This document shows positions 1 to 12,699 of a stretch of 64,000 nucleotides of DNA, piece by piece. A model generated the notes under the pieces. That model saw nothing but the letters and a program-made list of their open reading frames with translations. It did no database searches and had not been told where the DNA came from. Numbering within the stretch: position 1 is the first letter of the stretch; the number at the start of each line of letters is the position of its first letter. The DNA lies in the NCBI GenBank assembly GCA_050084985.1, contig JBITNC010000001.1, positions 19,592,001-19,656,000 of the forward strand. The letters are read 5' to 3'. The translations under genes were made by a program, and so were the position numbers. The stretch comes from Nageia nagi. Taxonomy: Eukaryota; Pinophyta.

Positions 1-366
1 ATGGTCTTGAAATGGGGGCATTCCTTCCTTATATAAACAAACATCTCTCCATAAGTGACATGGTCAACTTGCCTTGGGAATAAAAGTATTTTCATAATGG
101 TCAACCTTCCTAGATGTTTTATTCTCACCTCAAAATTACAAATTACAATGCTATACTTGGGCATCCCATCTTGGGTTCACAAATTTTAGATTATTTAAAA
201 AAATGATATTTAATAATACCAAAAATATCAAATATGACTCATAATTACAAAAATTACTCCTAACTACAAAAATCACACCTAACTATCACAAAGAGAGGGG
301 TGTCCCACTCCAAATGGTCCAATAAAATGTTACAATGCAAAAATGAGTGATATGGGGGATATTACA
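1..366 (-). repeat. Ty3/gypsy LTR, partial (3' LTR of a chromovirus-type element)
   Basis: On the minus strand this begins TGTAATATCCCC directly after a purine-rich tract, the usual arrangement at a 3' LTR. A chromodomain coding remnant lies immediately upstream in element orientation. The far end of the LTR is outside the window, so its length and the target duplication cannot be seen. What is seen is the PPT-LTR junction and the chromodomain; the LTR call follows from those. Confidence 0.6.
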
Positions 367-380
367 AGTTTGCCCCTCTC
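367..380 (-). other. Polypurine tract of the gypsy element
   Basis: The minus strand reads GAGAGGGGCAAACT just before the LTR start TGTAAT. This is the position and composition expected of a plus-strand priming polypurine tract. It overlaps the last codons of the pol remnant, as is common in chromoviruses. Confidence 0.55.
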
Positions 381-612
381 GAATTGCTTATCCCTAAGCA
401 ATTTAGGGCTGGATGTGGAAGGATTTCATATCCTTCCCATCTTGCATCTTCAACTAGCAATCCCTACCAATTTATTAAGTATTCACTTATGATCTTGTTT
501 TGCAACTTCTTCTCCTTAATATCCATGATGACAAGAGCAACTAAGAGTACAAAGAACAAAGTGAAAGCCACCAAGACTATAAATGCAACACTCATCATAT
601 CATGGTGAACTC
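381..612 (-). pseudogene. Integrase C-terminal chromodomain remnant (chromovirus Ty3/gypsy)
   Basis: Read on the minus strand, this stretch contains the pieces VALVIMDIKEKKLQNKIISE, YLINW, GLLVEDARWEGYE and ILPHP. They align with the chromodomain at the end of chromovirus integrases: a basic first strand, then EYLVxWxxLPxEDxTWE. A stop follows YLINW, and a frame change near the end is needed to read LLRDKQFERGKLVISP, which is the usual pol tail running up to the LTR. In the family, the chromodomain guides integration to particular chromatin. The rest of integrase and RT is not recognisable upstream. The plus-strand ORF over the same bases is only a shadow of this. Confidence 0.7.
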
Positions 613-1582
613 TAAAGCCTTGTTCCTAATAAATAATTACAAAGAGCGATGTTACAAATAAGAGGAATGAGGATTATTTTCAAAATTATTTCCAAACTTC
701 ATATGCATGCAATTTCTCACTCTCTAAGCTTTTGTTGAATTTTGATGTTGATCAAACTTCATTATTATTCCACCAAGTGTTGTAATATGGAGGATCATAT
801 TGCTTAACAATTTCATCCAACCCCATTAGAAGAATTGCCTCTTTTATTCCCTTCCCAGTTTGAATGTTGTTAGGCCTTTGAAAATTATCAACAAGTGAAA
901 AAGGAGGTATTTCATTATTTTCCCTTATTTATTTTAAGAAACCATCTTAAAAATATGCAACTAATAACAAAAATATAATGGATCAAGTTTAATTTTTTAA
1001 TAATAGGAGTGTTTATTATTTATACAAACTCCTTAATTACTTAAAAAGTTTAACTATCATTATTTTCTAGAGTTATGCATTAAATTTTTTTGGTAAGACT
1101 AGCACTAACAATTATCAACTCCACACAAATGGGGTTGAAAAGAAGAATTGAATTTGTTGTATCCTCCATGACTCATTCTAAAATGTGTTTTCCTATCCAA
1201 GCACTTGTTGCCTTGCCCAACCCCTTTTACGAAGTTGAAATATCCTTTCAATATTATTATACGATGTAGCTAAATGTGCAAAATTAGGACTAAATTGAAC
1301 ACCAAAAATGTTGAGATCTTTTGTTTCCCATAAGGTATCACCACATATCAATCTCTCCCTTTTCTTAGTTGTAGTAGCTATGTTGTTGATATCACCAAAG
1401 CAAATCTAAGTGCAAGATTAACAATGGAATGCCTCATTTTCTAATTGTTCAAAAAACCACTACTCACATGAAAAGTTTTTGATCCGAAAAGGATATGAAA
1501 GTTGATATTTTTAGGACCAAGGGTTATACTAGATATTTATGTGCTTAGATATTAATATATATTGAAAATCTAGTTATCTAAT
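613..1582. other. AT-rich stretch, no gene recognised
   Basis: I see no convincing coding region or LTR here. A minus-strand reading around 1150-1450 gives protein-like pieces such as RLICGDTLWETKDLNIFGVQ, but with stops and no family I can name. It probably replaces or interrupts the body of the gypsy element whose 3' end lies at 1-612. Confidence 0.3.
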
Positions 1583-2610
1583 TGTTGGAATGTATAATGC
1601 ATTATTGTAAAGGTTATGTAATAATCTTCTATTTAAGTTCACTAATACTTAAGGGTATCATTTTATACCTTAAGTATTTAAGTGAATATTATAATATAAT
1701 TTGTCCTACACTCCATGTCTTGAGCATGCCCCTTGGGTAAAAGGATGTGCATGTCATGCTTTTGTACATCGGATAAAATGGTGATCCAAAGAGGGATTTT
1801 GGTCTATAAATAGAAGGCTCCCTCTTTGTGATCACACACCAATTTGTGGAGTAAAGCCATGCTATAGGATAGTTTTTAGGAGATGAGTTAGGAGAATTGT
1901 AAGAGATTCATGTTTTTGAATGAAGTTGGATCTAGTTATTGGATGTACTCCTAGTTGGAGGAACCACTTACATCTTGTGTTATCTTTGTGAGATTGCTTT
2001 GTGAGTTTGTTAGATGTGTATTGTGAGCTTTCATATGATCTTGGGAGTTTAGATTTATTTAGTTTATACTTCAATTCTTTCACTAATCTTACAAGAAGGA
2101 CAACATTCATGTCATGTTGATGTTGTTTCTAGGGCATTTACATCATAGGTTTGGATCGAGTTTTGTGGTCAAGTTGAAGGATAAGGTTGTTTTAGTAGTT
2201 AGACCATTTTGAAAAATTAACCATCAATGGTTAGCATATCTGAATCTATTTGAGTTTGTCTTCTTCATTATTACGAGGTTGAAAGGAGTTTAGGAGAGGG
2301 TTTGCAAGGAAGACTAGGAGTCATCTTGTAAATTATTGTTCTTTGTAGTAGTATTTTGTTGGAGTGTTGCAGAGGTATGTAGGAGGATGTATTACTATCA
2401 GATTGATAGTATTTCTCTATATATGTGAACATGTTGTAATGGTATATAGAAAATATAAAAAAAATGCTTCCATACCATGTTGGATTAGCCCACATTAGGT
2501 GAACTAGGATAAATCATTATGTTAAACATTATGTATGTGTTTGAAATTATTATTTTGTTGATTGTTTCATAATATTACATTAATTTTCAATTTACACATA
2601 TTTATTTGAT
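1583..2610 (+). repeat. Copia-like LTR, solo or orphaned
   Basis: The stretch starts TGTTGGAATGTATAATGC. Its first 270 bases match 54059-54313 almost base for base, including the 'tctccttt...gatcac' promoter-proximal segment with a TATAAATA at about 1805. The proposed end is the base before a tRNA-iMet-like primer site at 2611. No matching internal region follows: minus-strand gypsy sequence is met within about 1 kb. It is therefore a solo or stranded LTR. The start is well supported by the second copy; the right end is less sure. Confidence 0.6.
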
Positions 2611-2622
2611 AGGTATCATAGT
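2611..2622 (+). other. Possible tRNA-iMet primer-binding site (degenerate)
   Basis: AGGTATCATAGT at the presumed right end of the preceding LTR is close to the copia primer site TGGTATCAGAGC. The match is imperfect, and the call rests mainly on its position. Confidence 0.35.
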
Positions 2623-3514
2623 GATCAATGAAGTTTTCTTTTTTTGAATCTATAAGTAAGGATCCAAGTATGATATAAGCATCTAATGATTACAAATCAC
2701 TTTTAGAATATTCTCCCACCATGATCCCAAATAGTTTGTTTATGTATTGCAAGAGGTAATGGGCATATACAATAATATGTTGTGAGGTAATATTTTGGAT
2801 GGTACAAGAATTCCTCACAAAAGTCACATATGAATCCCACTATGTTCATTTATTTGCACCATTTATGAATGTCAATTTTGTTTCTATGATGCACACCAAA
2901 ATCAAAATTCATTCCATACCTTTCAATGATGTCTACATGGTTATCCAAAATCTCAAGTACCTTCCTTTTAAAATCATATCCATGCACTAACCATTCTTTA
3001 GTCCTATTTCTAAGGGAATCACAAATAATCTCTATTTTTATATGGGAATTTTTCTACACACAAAAATAAATCAATAGCCCCCTTTACCTTTTAAAAAATA
3101 TCTTATATATGCATACATTATATACAGCCTTTCCATGAAGGCTCCATGTAGTTGTTGTGATGCCCCCTCAAGAATTGCCTTTTTAGATATGGGTTATAAA
3201 ATATTTCTACGTCATTTTCCCTAAAATACTTCATTCCTTGCACATTTATACTATTGTTCTAAGGAAAATTTAGGGAAAAGAATCAGGGACTAAAGTCCTC
3301 CTTCATCCTCAAAGGTATGTCATAAAGTAATATCACCAACACTTGGGGTAATTGAAGAAAAAATTTGGTTGGTGGGTAAAAATCTAAGCATGTCTCCAAA
3401 TATTACACTATGACTATGAAATATGAGTAGAATTTTAGGTTGATAAGAAAAAATCTCATTAGAAGAAAAAGGCATACATTTTACCATGGACAAGCTAGCA
3501 TTCTAATGTATTTA
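2623..3514. other. Unassigned, probably decayed gypsy internal sequence
   Basis: No open frame of note. The neighbouring protease fragment on the minus strand predicts that RT should lie here in the same orientation. Scattered minus-strand pieces are readable, but none shows a diagnostic RT motif. Confidence 0.25.
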
Positions 3515-4250
3515 TTATTTCTCAAGAATCCTCTCCATCCTCTTTGTTATTCCATCTTGGTTCAAATTCTCCTTGATACCTCGTAAGATAATTTCATGCC
3601 TATGAAATTTGAAATTCAACTCCAATATTTGGTAGTTGGTGTAGATCTCCCCCAATGAGTACAACGTCCATTGTAGTCCAAGGACCATGTATGACACTCT
3701 CCCCACAACAAACACATAGAAATTACTAACTATTGTATAATTCCCCAAACTAACATTCAATTAATCCACCTGTATTAGAAGGTAAAATGTGCCCATTTTC
3801 AGTGGCCACATTAAATCTAGAAAATGTCTTCATCTTGAATTTTTCCTTTGTCACAAAATTCTCATTAATGAAGTTGTGGGTTGCTCCTCCACGAATTAAC
3901 ATAATTACTTTATACCTTCTACTTCATTTGCATCTTAATGGTGAGGTATTAGGATGCACCACTTAAGATAGCCAATGTGCTCCCTACAATGATCCTTTCT
4001 TTTTGGGATGGCTATTTCAACATAAGCTCTCCCAAGTCACAATCTAAGGGTAGGCAGTAAAGCTCTCTAAGGATGGATCATTGTCCTCCCCACATGCTCT
4101 CCCTTCTCTTAAAATGGCCCATAAGACTTCATATGTACCAATCTAAGTGGATTCGATGTTAAAATCGTGTATCTAAGTGTTGAAGGCTCAAGCATTAATC
4201 CTCTATTTAAGGCACCCTATAAAGTGGAAGGTGTGAATGCCTTCACCCAA
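3515..4250 (-). pseudogene. Ty3/gypsy aspartic protease (retropepsin) remnant
   Basis: From high to low coordinates, the minus strand first gives GGATHNFINENFVTKE, which is the active-site region (the family has DSGATHNFI; here D-S is lost). It then gives an 81-codon open frame with LGNYTIVSNFYVFVVG and VLGLQWTLYSLGEIYTNYQ, typical of the flap and VLGxxWL segment of gypsy RVP_2 proteases. Stops separate the two parts. In the family, this enzyme cleaves the Gag-Pol polyprotein. Loss of the catalytic DSG makes it non-functional. The adjacent copia LTR at 4271 marks where another element abuts or cut into it. Confidence 0.65.
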
Positions 4251-4270
4251 CCCCTCAATGAATCAAGTAA

Positions 4271-5528
4271 TGCCTGGGCCTAAGGTAGTGATTCATGGAT
4301 GATACAACACTTGATAATTTTAGAGGTTTTTAAAAACTAAAATTATCATAAATATTTATTTTATAATATAGTTGGAGTATTCAAGGCCTTATACAAACCA
4401 CCTAGGTCAAATCCACCATTTCTTAATAAAAAAGAGTTAATTTTATCTAGGGACAAAGTTTTTTCATGTTTTCATATCAAAAATTCATTTATGGGTTTGG
4501 GATAGAGATAAAGGATGAAAATTTAGGTCATGATAAAGACAAAGTTCAGGTTCATGAGATTGGTTTATGTGGTCACTTCATACGGTTGTAACTTAATTGT
4601 TTATTATAGAAACATAGGAGTGTTATATACCATTATAATTAAAAATAAATTATACATCTAATGGTTAAATTATGGGGGCATTTAGAGAAGATTTTATTGG
4701 TTAAAAATAAACTAGAAGTAAAAGACTTCATGGAGCTTATTGTGAAAGTGCAGGTAAGGATATTGTGATTTTTTAGTGTGACAAAAAAAAAGGTATGGCA
4801 TATGAAATATGATTAGAAAGTTATTGAAGTAAATTATCCAACATAAAAGGATTTTTAGAATGAAATTTATAGCCTACAAAAGCAAACTAACTCTAATATT
4901 GGCCAATTTAAGATAACCACGACTACATCCAAAACTATTGCTCAAAATGAAAGCATAAGTACCCACCTAGTTAAAATAACCTCAAATACCTAAATATCAC
5001 TTTCAAATAGACTTAGAATACTATGGTAAATATCTATAAGTGTTTTTACTTAGAAGCATGCCTACAAATGAGAGCAATCCACACATCCACATAAAAGAGT
5101 TATAAAGCAATATATTTACTATTTCTATTATAGAATGAAAGAATACATTCAAAGAGTTGTAATAGGAAGTTATAGAGCTCTCATATTTTCTAATATAATT
5201 ATAATGCAAGAGTTTTATATTCATAAAATAGATATGTTTCATATATCTTCCTTCTTGAAGAGGTTAAGTGTTCTACAATACAATATTACTAACATGAATA
5301 CAAAATCTACCCAAAAGTTAAAGGAAGGATATGGGCGGCCATGCCTTAAACTAAAGGAATTGATGAGAGCATTAAAATATCAACTACATGTCTACAAGTG
5401 TAAATAATGCCAAGTATAAGAGTAGTTATAATGGTAATCTTATACTAGATGTTGAAGGGATATAAATAGGATAAAATAGTTTATGTCAAATTTTGAAAAT
5501 TCAAACAATGAAACATCATATTCTTTCA
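4271..5528 (-). repeat. 3' LTR of copia element 1
   Basis: The plus strand runs from TGCCTGGGCC to ATTCTTTCA. It matches 9539-10918 along its length: both contain 'ggatgatacaa', 'aggtcaaatccacc', 'aagcatgcc', 'catgaatacaaaatctaccc' or close variants, and 'tttgaaaattcaaa'. On the minus strand the purine-rich AAGAGGTAGAA (5529-5539) precedes it, fitting a polypurine tract. Confidence 0.8.
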
Positions 5529-5530
5529 TT

Positions 5531-7215
5531 CTACCTCTTAATGTCAATTATTTGAATACAAATTCGATTTTTGAGATTGATGAATTGATCTTTTGGTAGT
5601 GCTTTAATGAATATTTCCTCAAGTTGATCTTTAGACTTATAAAATTTGAATTCAGTGAATCCACCCTCTCCTAAATCTCTTATAAAATGATGTTGAATGT
5701 CAATATGCTTACTTTGACTATGAAACATTATGTATTTTGTCATAAAAATTATGCTAGTGTTGTCATAATGAATGGTAATTGGCTGGGAAAATTCCATTCT
5801 TAGGTATTTAAATAATTTATCCATCAAAATGGCTTGAGTGCAAGTAGAGGAGATAACCATATATTCTACTTCAACAATGGAAAGAGAAACTATATGTTGC
5901 TTATGATGCTCCATAGAATTAATGATTCACCAAAGAAGAAGGTATACCTAGATGTACTTTTTCTATCATCAAGGCTTTTGACCCAATCAACATCTATGTA
6001 TGCTTCAAGATTTTCAAAGTAGATAGCTTTATATCATAGACCAAAATTTTTTGTGCCACTTACATAATGAAGGATTATTTTGGCTACTTTCTAATGGGAT
6101 TCATATAAATAATATATGAATCTAGATACTAAATTAATTGCAAACATAATATCAAGTTGAGTAGTTATGATATACATTAGGCTACCTATACAAGGTTGCA
6201 TCAATAAGAGGAGTAATGTCATCTTTCATCAATTTACAACCAATAATTATTGGTGTACAAATTGGTTTGTAGTCCTTCATGGGAAAAATTGCAAGCATAT
6301 CATTAACATAATTTTTTTGAGTGATGAAAATGCCAATGGATTACTATTTTACTTACATACTAAGGAAATATTGCATTTCACCCATATCACTCATCTCAAA
6401 CTCATTCACCATGTAAATTGTAAATTTTTTTAGTAGGAAATTAGAACTACTCATGAAGATAATATCATCAACATATAAATAAATGATAATGAAATAAGAT
6501 CTAATTAATTTTGTGTACAATGTGATTTCCACTAAACACCTTTGATAACCATTTTAATGGAAGTAGATGTCAATTCTAGAGTACAATGCTTATTTAAGCC
6601 CATAAAGAAATTTGTTTAACTTGTACACTTTATCTTCATGACCTGCAATGGTGAGTCCTTATGGTTGATACACATAGACTTCTTATTCTAATTATCCATT
6701 CAAGAAGGTTAATTTTACATCTATTTGGTAAATTATAAGAGTAAAATGGGAAGTTAATTCTAGAATAGATATGACTATCTCAAGTCTAGCAACTGGTACA
6801 AATGTATTTTTATAGTTAAGACCTTCTCTTTGAATATAACCTTTAGCTACTAAGTGCGATTTATGCTTGCAAATGATTCCATCAACATTATACTTCAGTT
6901 TATAGATTCATTTGACTCCAATGATATTCTTGTTCTTTGGATGAGATAAAAGCTCCCAAGAGTCATTATTATTGATCTGCTCTATCTCATCTTCCATATC
7001 CATTCTCCACTATTCATTTATTGATAATTATTTGAATTTGGAAGGCTCAATAAATGAAGATGACATCAAGGTATAGTTGATCATATGATCACCCCCCGTT
7101 GATTGTTGTCGAGTCACTCTTTTAGTAAAGTCTTTACCTAACATTTTAGATTGTGGATGATCCCAAGCAAGCCTTTTATTGGAAGGAGTTTTTTACATAG
7201 GGATGTTAGGCTATT
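5531..7215 (-). pseudogene. Copia element 1: RT and RNase H remnant
   Basis: The RNase H end is the clearest part (5531-5914, 127 open codons). It shows VSLSIVEVEYMVISSTCTQA, YDNTSIIFM and HSQSKHIDIQHHFIRDL, then DQLEEIFIKALPKDQF. These are the copia RNase H signatures ALSTAEAEY, DNxSAI, RTKHIDIxxHFIRD and ADIFTKPL. Upstream, RT is broken into short frames but keeps its catalytic YVDD at 6464-6475 (minus strand IYLYVDDII). In the family, RT-RNase H copies the element RNA into DNA. Stops between the blocks mean no enzyme can be made. Confidence 0.8.
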
Positions 7216-8480
7216 GAGGCTACAATGTCTTAACTAAATCACTATAACTAGAGTCTTCATACTCTAGAGTGATTCTAATACTATCATCCTCCTTATATGT
7301 TCCCCCTTCATTAGAGATCATATTCCAACTAATATGCAATTTTCTAGAAACTAGATCATAACATCTATAGGTTTTGGGTTCATTTGAGTATCTAAAAAAG
7401 ATAAATTTAATGGAATTTTCATATAACTTATTTACATTCTCTTTGGAAACATGAACATAACAAGTAGAACCAAATATCCTCAAGTGAGAGATACTTGGTT
7501 TCTTGCCAAACCAAGCCTAATATGGGGTTGAATCCTACATAATTTTTTATGGGAAACAAATTAAAATGTAAATAAGTGTGTGAAAAGATTTAGTACCCTA
7601 CATTTTATTTTCCATACCCATTTCTTTAAATATGCTTTGGACCATCTCAACAACTATCTAGTTCTTTTTCTATACCACTTCATTTTAGTAGGGAGTGTAT
7701 GCTATTTTGTATTGCCCCTTGATCCATGTTTTTTACAAAACTCTTTGAAATTATTTGAATTAAATTCACCACTATGGTCAATCTAAAATTTCTTAATGTT
7801 ATAGCTAGATTGCTTCTCTACCAATTCTCTAAATTTGATAAAATAATCAAAAGAATCTTTTTTTTCTTGTAACAAATACAACCAACTCATTTTGGAATGA
7901 TCATGAACAATAAGAATATACCTACACTTGGCCATGCTTGGAGTCTTCATTGGTTCGCATAAGTATTTATAAGTCCACATAAGTTAACATGCACCAACTC
8001 TAAAGGCTTTTGGGCTTTATGTCAATGATGGGAAAATTTCTCTCTATGTTGTTTCCCAAATATGTATCTCTCATAAAAAGTGTTTGATGGGTGTGAAAAG
8101 GTAGGCATACCTTTCAAAAGCTTGTGTAATCCACATAATGAGTTGAAATTAAGATATACAAACCTATTATGCCATAACAAAGTAGGATCAAGTATGGTCT
8201 TAAGGTATTTAACAATAGCTCCATACATTTTCAACATATACATTCTATTCTTAGACATGAGAATAGTGGCAACTACTTGGCGATTGATCTCATTTATGAT
8301 TATGCAACTCTTCTTCTTAAATACTACCATGTAGTTCTTCAAGCATAATTGAATAATGCTCAAGAGATTATTCTCCAACCTTAGAACATATAAAGTATCA
8401 TGCATATGCATAATCTTATCAATCTTTACCTTAAAAGCAATATAACCTTTTTTGATAATGTTGACTTGATTGTTGTTGTA
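7216..8480 (-). pseudogene. Copia element 1: integrase remnant with pre-integrase zinc domain
   Basis: Three open pieces lie in order on the minus strand. 8022-8411 carries the protease tail and the GAG-pre-integrase domain (LWHNRFVYLNFNSLCGLHKL). 7783-7980 is the integrase core start (CEPMKTPSMAKCRYILIVHD, SKMSWLYLLQEK, EKQSSYNI). 7220-7483 is the segment after the core (MRIFGSTCYVHVSKENVNKL, FRYSNEPKTYRCYDLVSRKL). These match copia integrase blocks closely. In the family the enzyme inserts the cDNA. Frameshifts separate all three. Confidence 0.8.
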
Positions 8481-8599
8481 AAACTTGTCTTTTCCAAAGA
8501 TATTTTCTTATAGTTTTATAAATAAGTTCTTGTTACTACTCATATGATTTTAATAACCAATATTAAGGTACCAAATATAATTGTCAACAAATTCAAAGC

Positions 8600-9320
8600 T
8601 ATTATGAGTAAGGAAGATATTTGTATCACCTTGCTTTTCATTATAGTTTATTTTTTATAGCATTTTTATTATGTGTGACCATAATTTCCATAAAATTCAT
8701 AATGTCATTGGGATGATCTCTAGTTTCTACTTGTTGATCAACCTCTTCCTCCACCATGGATGCTACTTCCACAATCTCTTTTACCATGACCTTTGCCATG
8801 ACCTCTTTAAGAATATTTTGAAGTAGAGGAGGTAGATGGATGATCATTCATTTTGAGTTTACCTTGAAATGGTTGATCAAGATCTTTTGAAATGTCTCTA
8901 ATTATATGCTCAAAATTCTTCAAGATTCCAAGTACTCTACTAGAGTAATCTTAGATAAATCCTTAGACTCCTTAATGGGAATGGTGATAGGATCAAACTT
9001 TCTTGGAAGGCTTCTCAACACCTTCTCCATAATCTCAATATCATCTAGTGCCTTGCCATGTGAATGAATGTAATAAAGAACTCAATGATATAATATTAAT
9101 TCATTTTTAAGGATTAAAAGTCCCTAGGTAAGAGTTTAAGCTTAACTACTCTTACTTTGGAAGATCCCCTGTAGGAACTTTCAAGAGTCTCCCATACTTC
9201 CTTAAAAACTTTACATTTTACAATCTTGGGGAAGATAGATACATCTATCCCAATCTGTATGATGAATAGGGATTCAGAATACTTGTTATTATTCTCCAAA
9301 AGCTTCTTTTATCATCACAT
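8600..9320 (-). pseudogene. Copia element 1: gag remnant
   Basis: The minus strand at 9114-9299 reads VFKEVWETLESSYRGSSKVR followed by VVKLKLLPRDF. This is the conserved part of the copia Gag (UBN2-type) domain: AKEAWDTLExxYxGSSKVKxVKLQxLRRDFE. 8641-8847 is a Gly/Glu-poor remnant of the following linker, where a zinc knuckle would sit; none is recognisable. In the family, Gag forms the virus-like particle. Confidence 0.7.
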
Positions 9321-9510
9321 GAGAGTAGTGCAAAGTCTATTGTATATACTTCTATGTATCCCTATGAAATAGAATCCATAAGTCTTATGAGATGAGAAAT
9401 ATTCTCATTCGAATAATTCAATATTTGAAGTGTTCAACATTAAATATAGGAATATACAAATAGAATGTATTTCCACTTATTTTATCCATTTCAATGCAAT
9501 AGAAATAACT

Positions 9511-9522
9511 ACGCTAATACCA
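9511..9522 (-). other. Primer-binding site of copia element 1
   Basis: The minus strand reads TGGTATTAGCGT, one or two bases from the tRNA-iMet complement TGGTATCAGAGC used by plant copia elements. It lies about 16 bases inside the 5' LTR boundary. Confidence 0.55.
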
Positions 9523-9538
9523 AATAAATATTTTGACA

Positions 9539-10918
9539 TGCTCGGGCCGAATGTAGTAATCCAAGGATGATACAATACTTGAGACTTTTAGAGGTTGTAA
9601 AATAAAATTAACTTTTCCTAAATATTGGTTTTATAATATAGTTGAAAAGAGATCAATAATAAATTTTCAAAGAGTATTTACACACCTCAAACAAAGCTAC
9701 AAATATCTAGGAATCTCAATTTGATGTTTCAAAGTCATAAATAGAGCATTATGGGCCTTATATGTGCCACTTAGGTCAAATCCACCTTTTCTAGCTCAAA
9801 AAGAGTCAATTTTATTTGGAGTCTAGGGTTTTTCATGTGATGATGTAAAATTAATTTTTAATTCTAGGAAAGAGAAAAAGGGTGTATCCTAAGGCTAGGA
9901 TAGAGACAAAGTTATGGTACATGAGACTGGTTTATGTGGTCACTTTAGAAGATTGTAACTTGGTTGTTTCTTATCGAAACATAGAAGTATTATATATCAT
10001 TGAAATTAGAAAATTAATTATATCCAATGGTGAAAGGCTAAGGTAATTTAGATAATATTTTATGGATCAAAAATCATTTATAACTAAACATGGAGCTTAT
10101 TGAGTAAGACTATGAAAGTTCAAGTCATGATATTATGGTTTATGAGTGTGATACACCAAAAATGTATGGCATTTTATATATGGTTATAAAGATATTGAAT
10201 TCACATATCCAAAATTAAAGGAATAATAATAAAAGGAGGTATAAAATAAAATTTATATCCTCTAGAAGAAAACTAACTCTAAAATGGGGTAGTTTGAGAT
10301 AACCAAAAATTTATCGAAAACTATTGATCAAAATGAAAAACTAACAAGTACCCACCTAGTTAAAATGCCCTCAAATACCTAAATATAAAATTGGTATAGA
10401 CTCATAATACTAATTCAAATATATACAATTGTTTTCTTCTATAAGCATGCCCAATAATGAAAGCAATCCACATAATCACATAAAAAAGTTGCAAAGTAAT
10501 ATATTTGTATTTATATTTTAGAATGAATGAATATATTTAGAAAGTTGTAAGAGGAAGTTGTAGAGATATTATATTTTCTAATACATTTATAATATACAAA
10601 AGTGTTATATACATAAAATGGATATGTTTCCTCTATTTTCCTTCTTGAGGAAGTTGAGTGTTCTACATTCCAATAACATTAACATGGGTACAAAATCTAC
10701 CCATAACTAAAAGGAAGGATGTGGGCGGACATGCCTTGAATTAGAAAAATTGGTGAGAGCATTAAAATCTCAAATACATGACTATAAGTGTAAATGATGT
10801 CGTGTATAAGAGTAGTTGTAATGGTAATCCTATACCAGTTGTTCAGGGGAGATAAATATGTTGAAATAGCTTATGTCAAAATTTGAAAATTCAAATAATG
10901 AAACATTATATTATTTTA
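9539..10918 (-). repeat. 5' LTR of copia element 1
   Basis: Plus strand TGCTCGGGCC to ATTATTTTA, the partner of 4271-5528 in the same orientation. It is about 120 bases longer than the partner, mainly through an extra stretch near 9645-9755 carrying a 'caaagctacaaatatc' segment absent from the other copy. Confidence 0.8.
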
Positions 10919-12689
10919 GTCAGATATATAAACATAATATTCATAAGTAATTTTACCCATCCCATTGTAATATTATAAGGATTTCAAAGTGGATGTTGGG
11001 ATGTTATGGGTTGCAGCTATCAACAATGGTTTAATAGTATCTCAACTAGGGTAAATATGAGGAGCAACAACGTACTAAATCATGAGAGGTGTAGCTATAG
11101 GGATAAAAATAACTTATCAAATTTGAAAAAGGCTACCTAAGTTATTAAATACTCAATACAGGAGTTAAAGAGTAACTAATAAGATGTGAAAAAGACTTGG
11201 ATCTTCTTAGGCATTACCTTCTAGATGGATCAAGCACTTGAAAAATTAGAGGTTCTTTAGTAGCTCTATCTTTAGATCTTGTGAATATAGATAGTATTAA
11301 TCTCAAAAATATGAAACAAAAATAATAATTATAGTTCTTTCATAAGGAATGGTACTTACTTTCAATAAAGTGACCATCAAAATCATTGGGACTTTGGATA
11401 TTTATCATTGGTAGGATGTGTCCCATTGGGAGTGCCAGAAAAAAGAAAATATTGTTGATCAAAATCATGTACTACACATTCCCATGGATTACAATCAATG
11501 TATTCTTATTGGAAGAATTGGTGAGAGCTAATTCAACATTTTAAGATGATTGATGCCTTTTTCAATAGAGTTGAAGCCTACTTGCTAAAGAACAAGATTC
11601 AAGAAAGATACATAAGAAGTGTAGAGTGGAAGAAAGGATTGTAAATTAATGTCCTTGTTAAACTCAAGTTTCCTTAAGTAGGAACACATTAGAAAGACAC
11701 CTAATTTTATACCCATAAATCATGTAACACATTCCAAGCTATCTCCACCAAGAATTACTTCACAAACACATATCAATGAATAATTCATCTAAAATCCATG
11801 AAGTATAAATAAAAAAATTATACAATGATTTAAGAATAAGAATAGATAAATTATTTATGAGAGGTCAAATAGATCATCCTTAATTTCAATAGAAGGAGTA
11901 TAAAATATTATAGAGGGAAAATAACCAACATATTTGACCCTAAGTACATCAATCTAAACTATATTTATAGCCAATAGTTCATAGGAAATCATGTCCAAAA
12001 ATAGTAACAAACTTGTAAATAACTCAAATAGGTACTAACAACCTTTTATAAATAAAAGCACAATATCTATAAAGCACTTATACATGTTTTCATGGAAAAA
12101 ATTAGAAATAACTAAGGAAGTTAGTCATTATTTCTAGCTTTCTTGATTTTCTTGAAATAAGATCGTCAACACCATCTGGACTATTCAAATAAGCCTCCAA
12201 TCATCAACTACCAACTTATCTTCAGATAAAAATTCTCCTTCATGCACTTTGGATGTTCTTGGGCACATGAATCAATATATTGCAATGCTTTGAGATCTAA
12301 TAATTCCTTATCATGATCTAGTAATAAAAGGGTGATGTAACTATATAAAAAGTTATAGCAACTAGTGAAAACATGCTTCCCATGAAAATAAAAAGGTGTT
12401 ATTGACTTTATTTACTAAAAAGCATGATAACTCATTTTTTCATACTTTCAAGATCATTGCAAGTCGATGTTGACATCAACAATTAAGAATCATAAAATTC
12501 TATAAAACATACATGAAAGCCCTTCGTTGTGATTAGGAAATGGAAAAGATGATATCACATGCTAGAAAGGGAGGCACTGTACAAAATTGCTCTTCTTCTT
12601 CATACTTAACATAAAAAATGCCTAACTTGCATGAAGGTATCAAAATATTCTTCTAGGATTATACCTTAAGCTTAATAAAAATATGCTAA
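10919..12689. other. Intergenic or unrecognised repeat sequence
   Basis: No open frame, LTR pair or RNA gene is recognisable. The 3' LTR of copia element 2 would be expected in the right part of this stretch, but I could not match any of it to 16359 onward. That end of the element is therefore either deleted or too decayed to see. Confidence 0.3.
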
Positions 12690-12699
12690 GACATGATCA

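Larger units (their letters stand above)
4271..10918 (-). mobile_element. Ty1/copia LTR retrotransposon 1, near full length, decayed
   Basis: Two direct LTRs (4271-5528 and 9539-10918) enclose gag, protease, integrase, RT and RNase H remnants in copia order on the minus strand, with a primer site next to the 5' LTR and a purine tract next to the 3' LTR. The LTRs differ by many substitutions and small indels, so the insertion is old. No clear 5-bp target duplication is visible (AGTAA on the left, GTCAG on the right). All reading frames are broken by stops and shifts. Confidence 0.85.

Noticed and set aside
384-608. 74-codon plus-strand ORF
   Set aside because: It is the complement of the chromodomain remnant, which gives a far better match on the minus strand.
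1150-1450. Minus-strand protein-like pieces (LICGDTLWETKDLNIFGVQ)
   Set aside because: I could not assign them to any family, and stops surround them; not enough for a feature.
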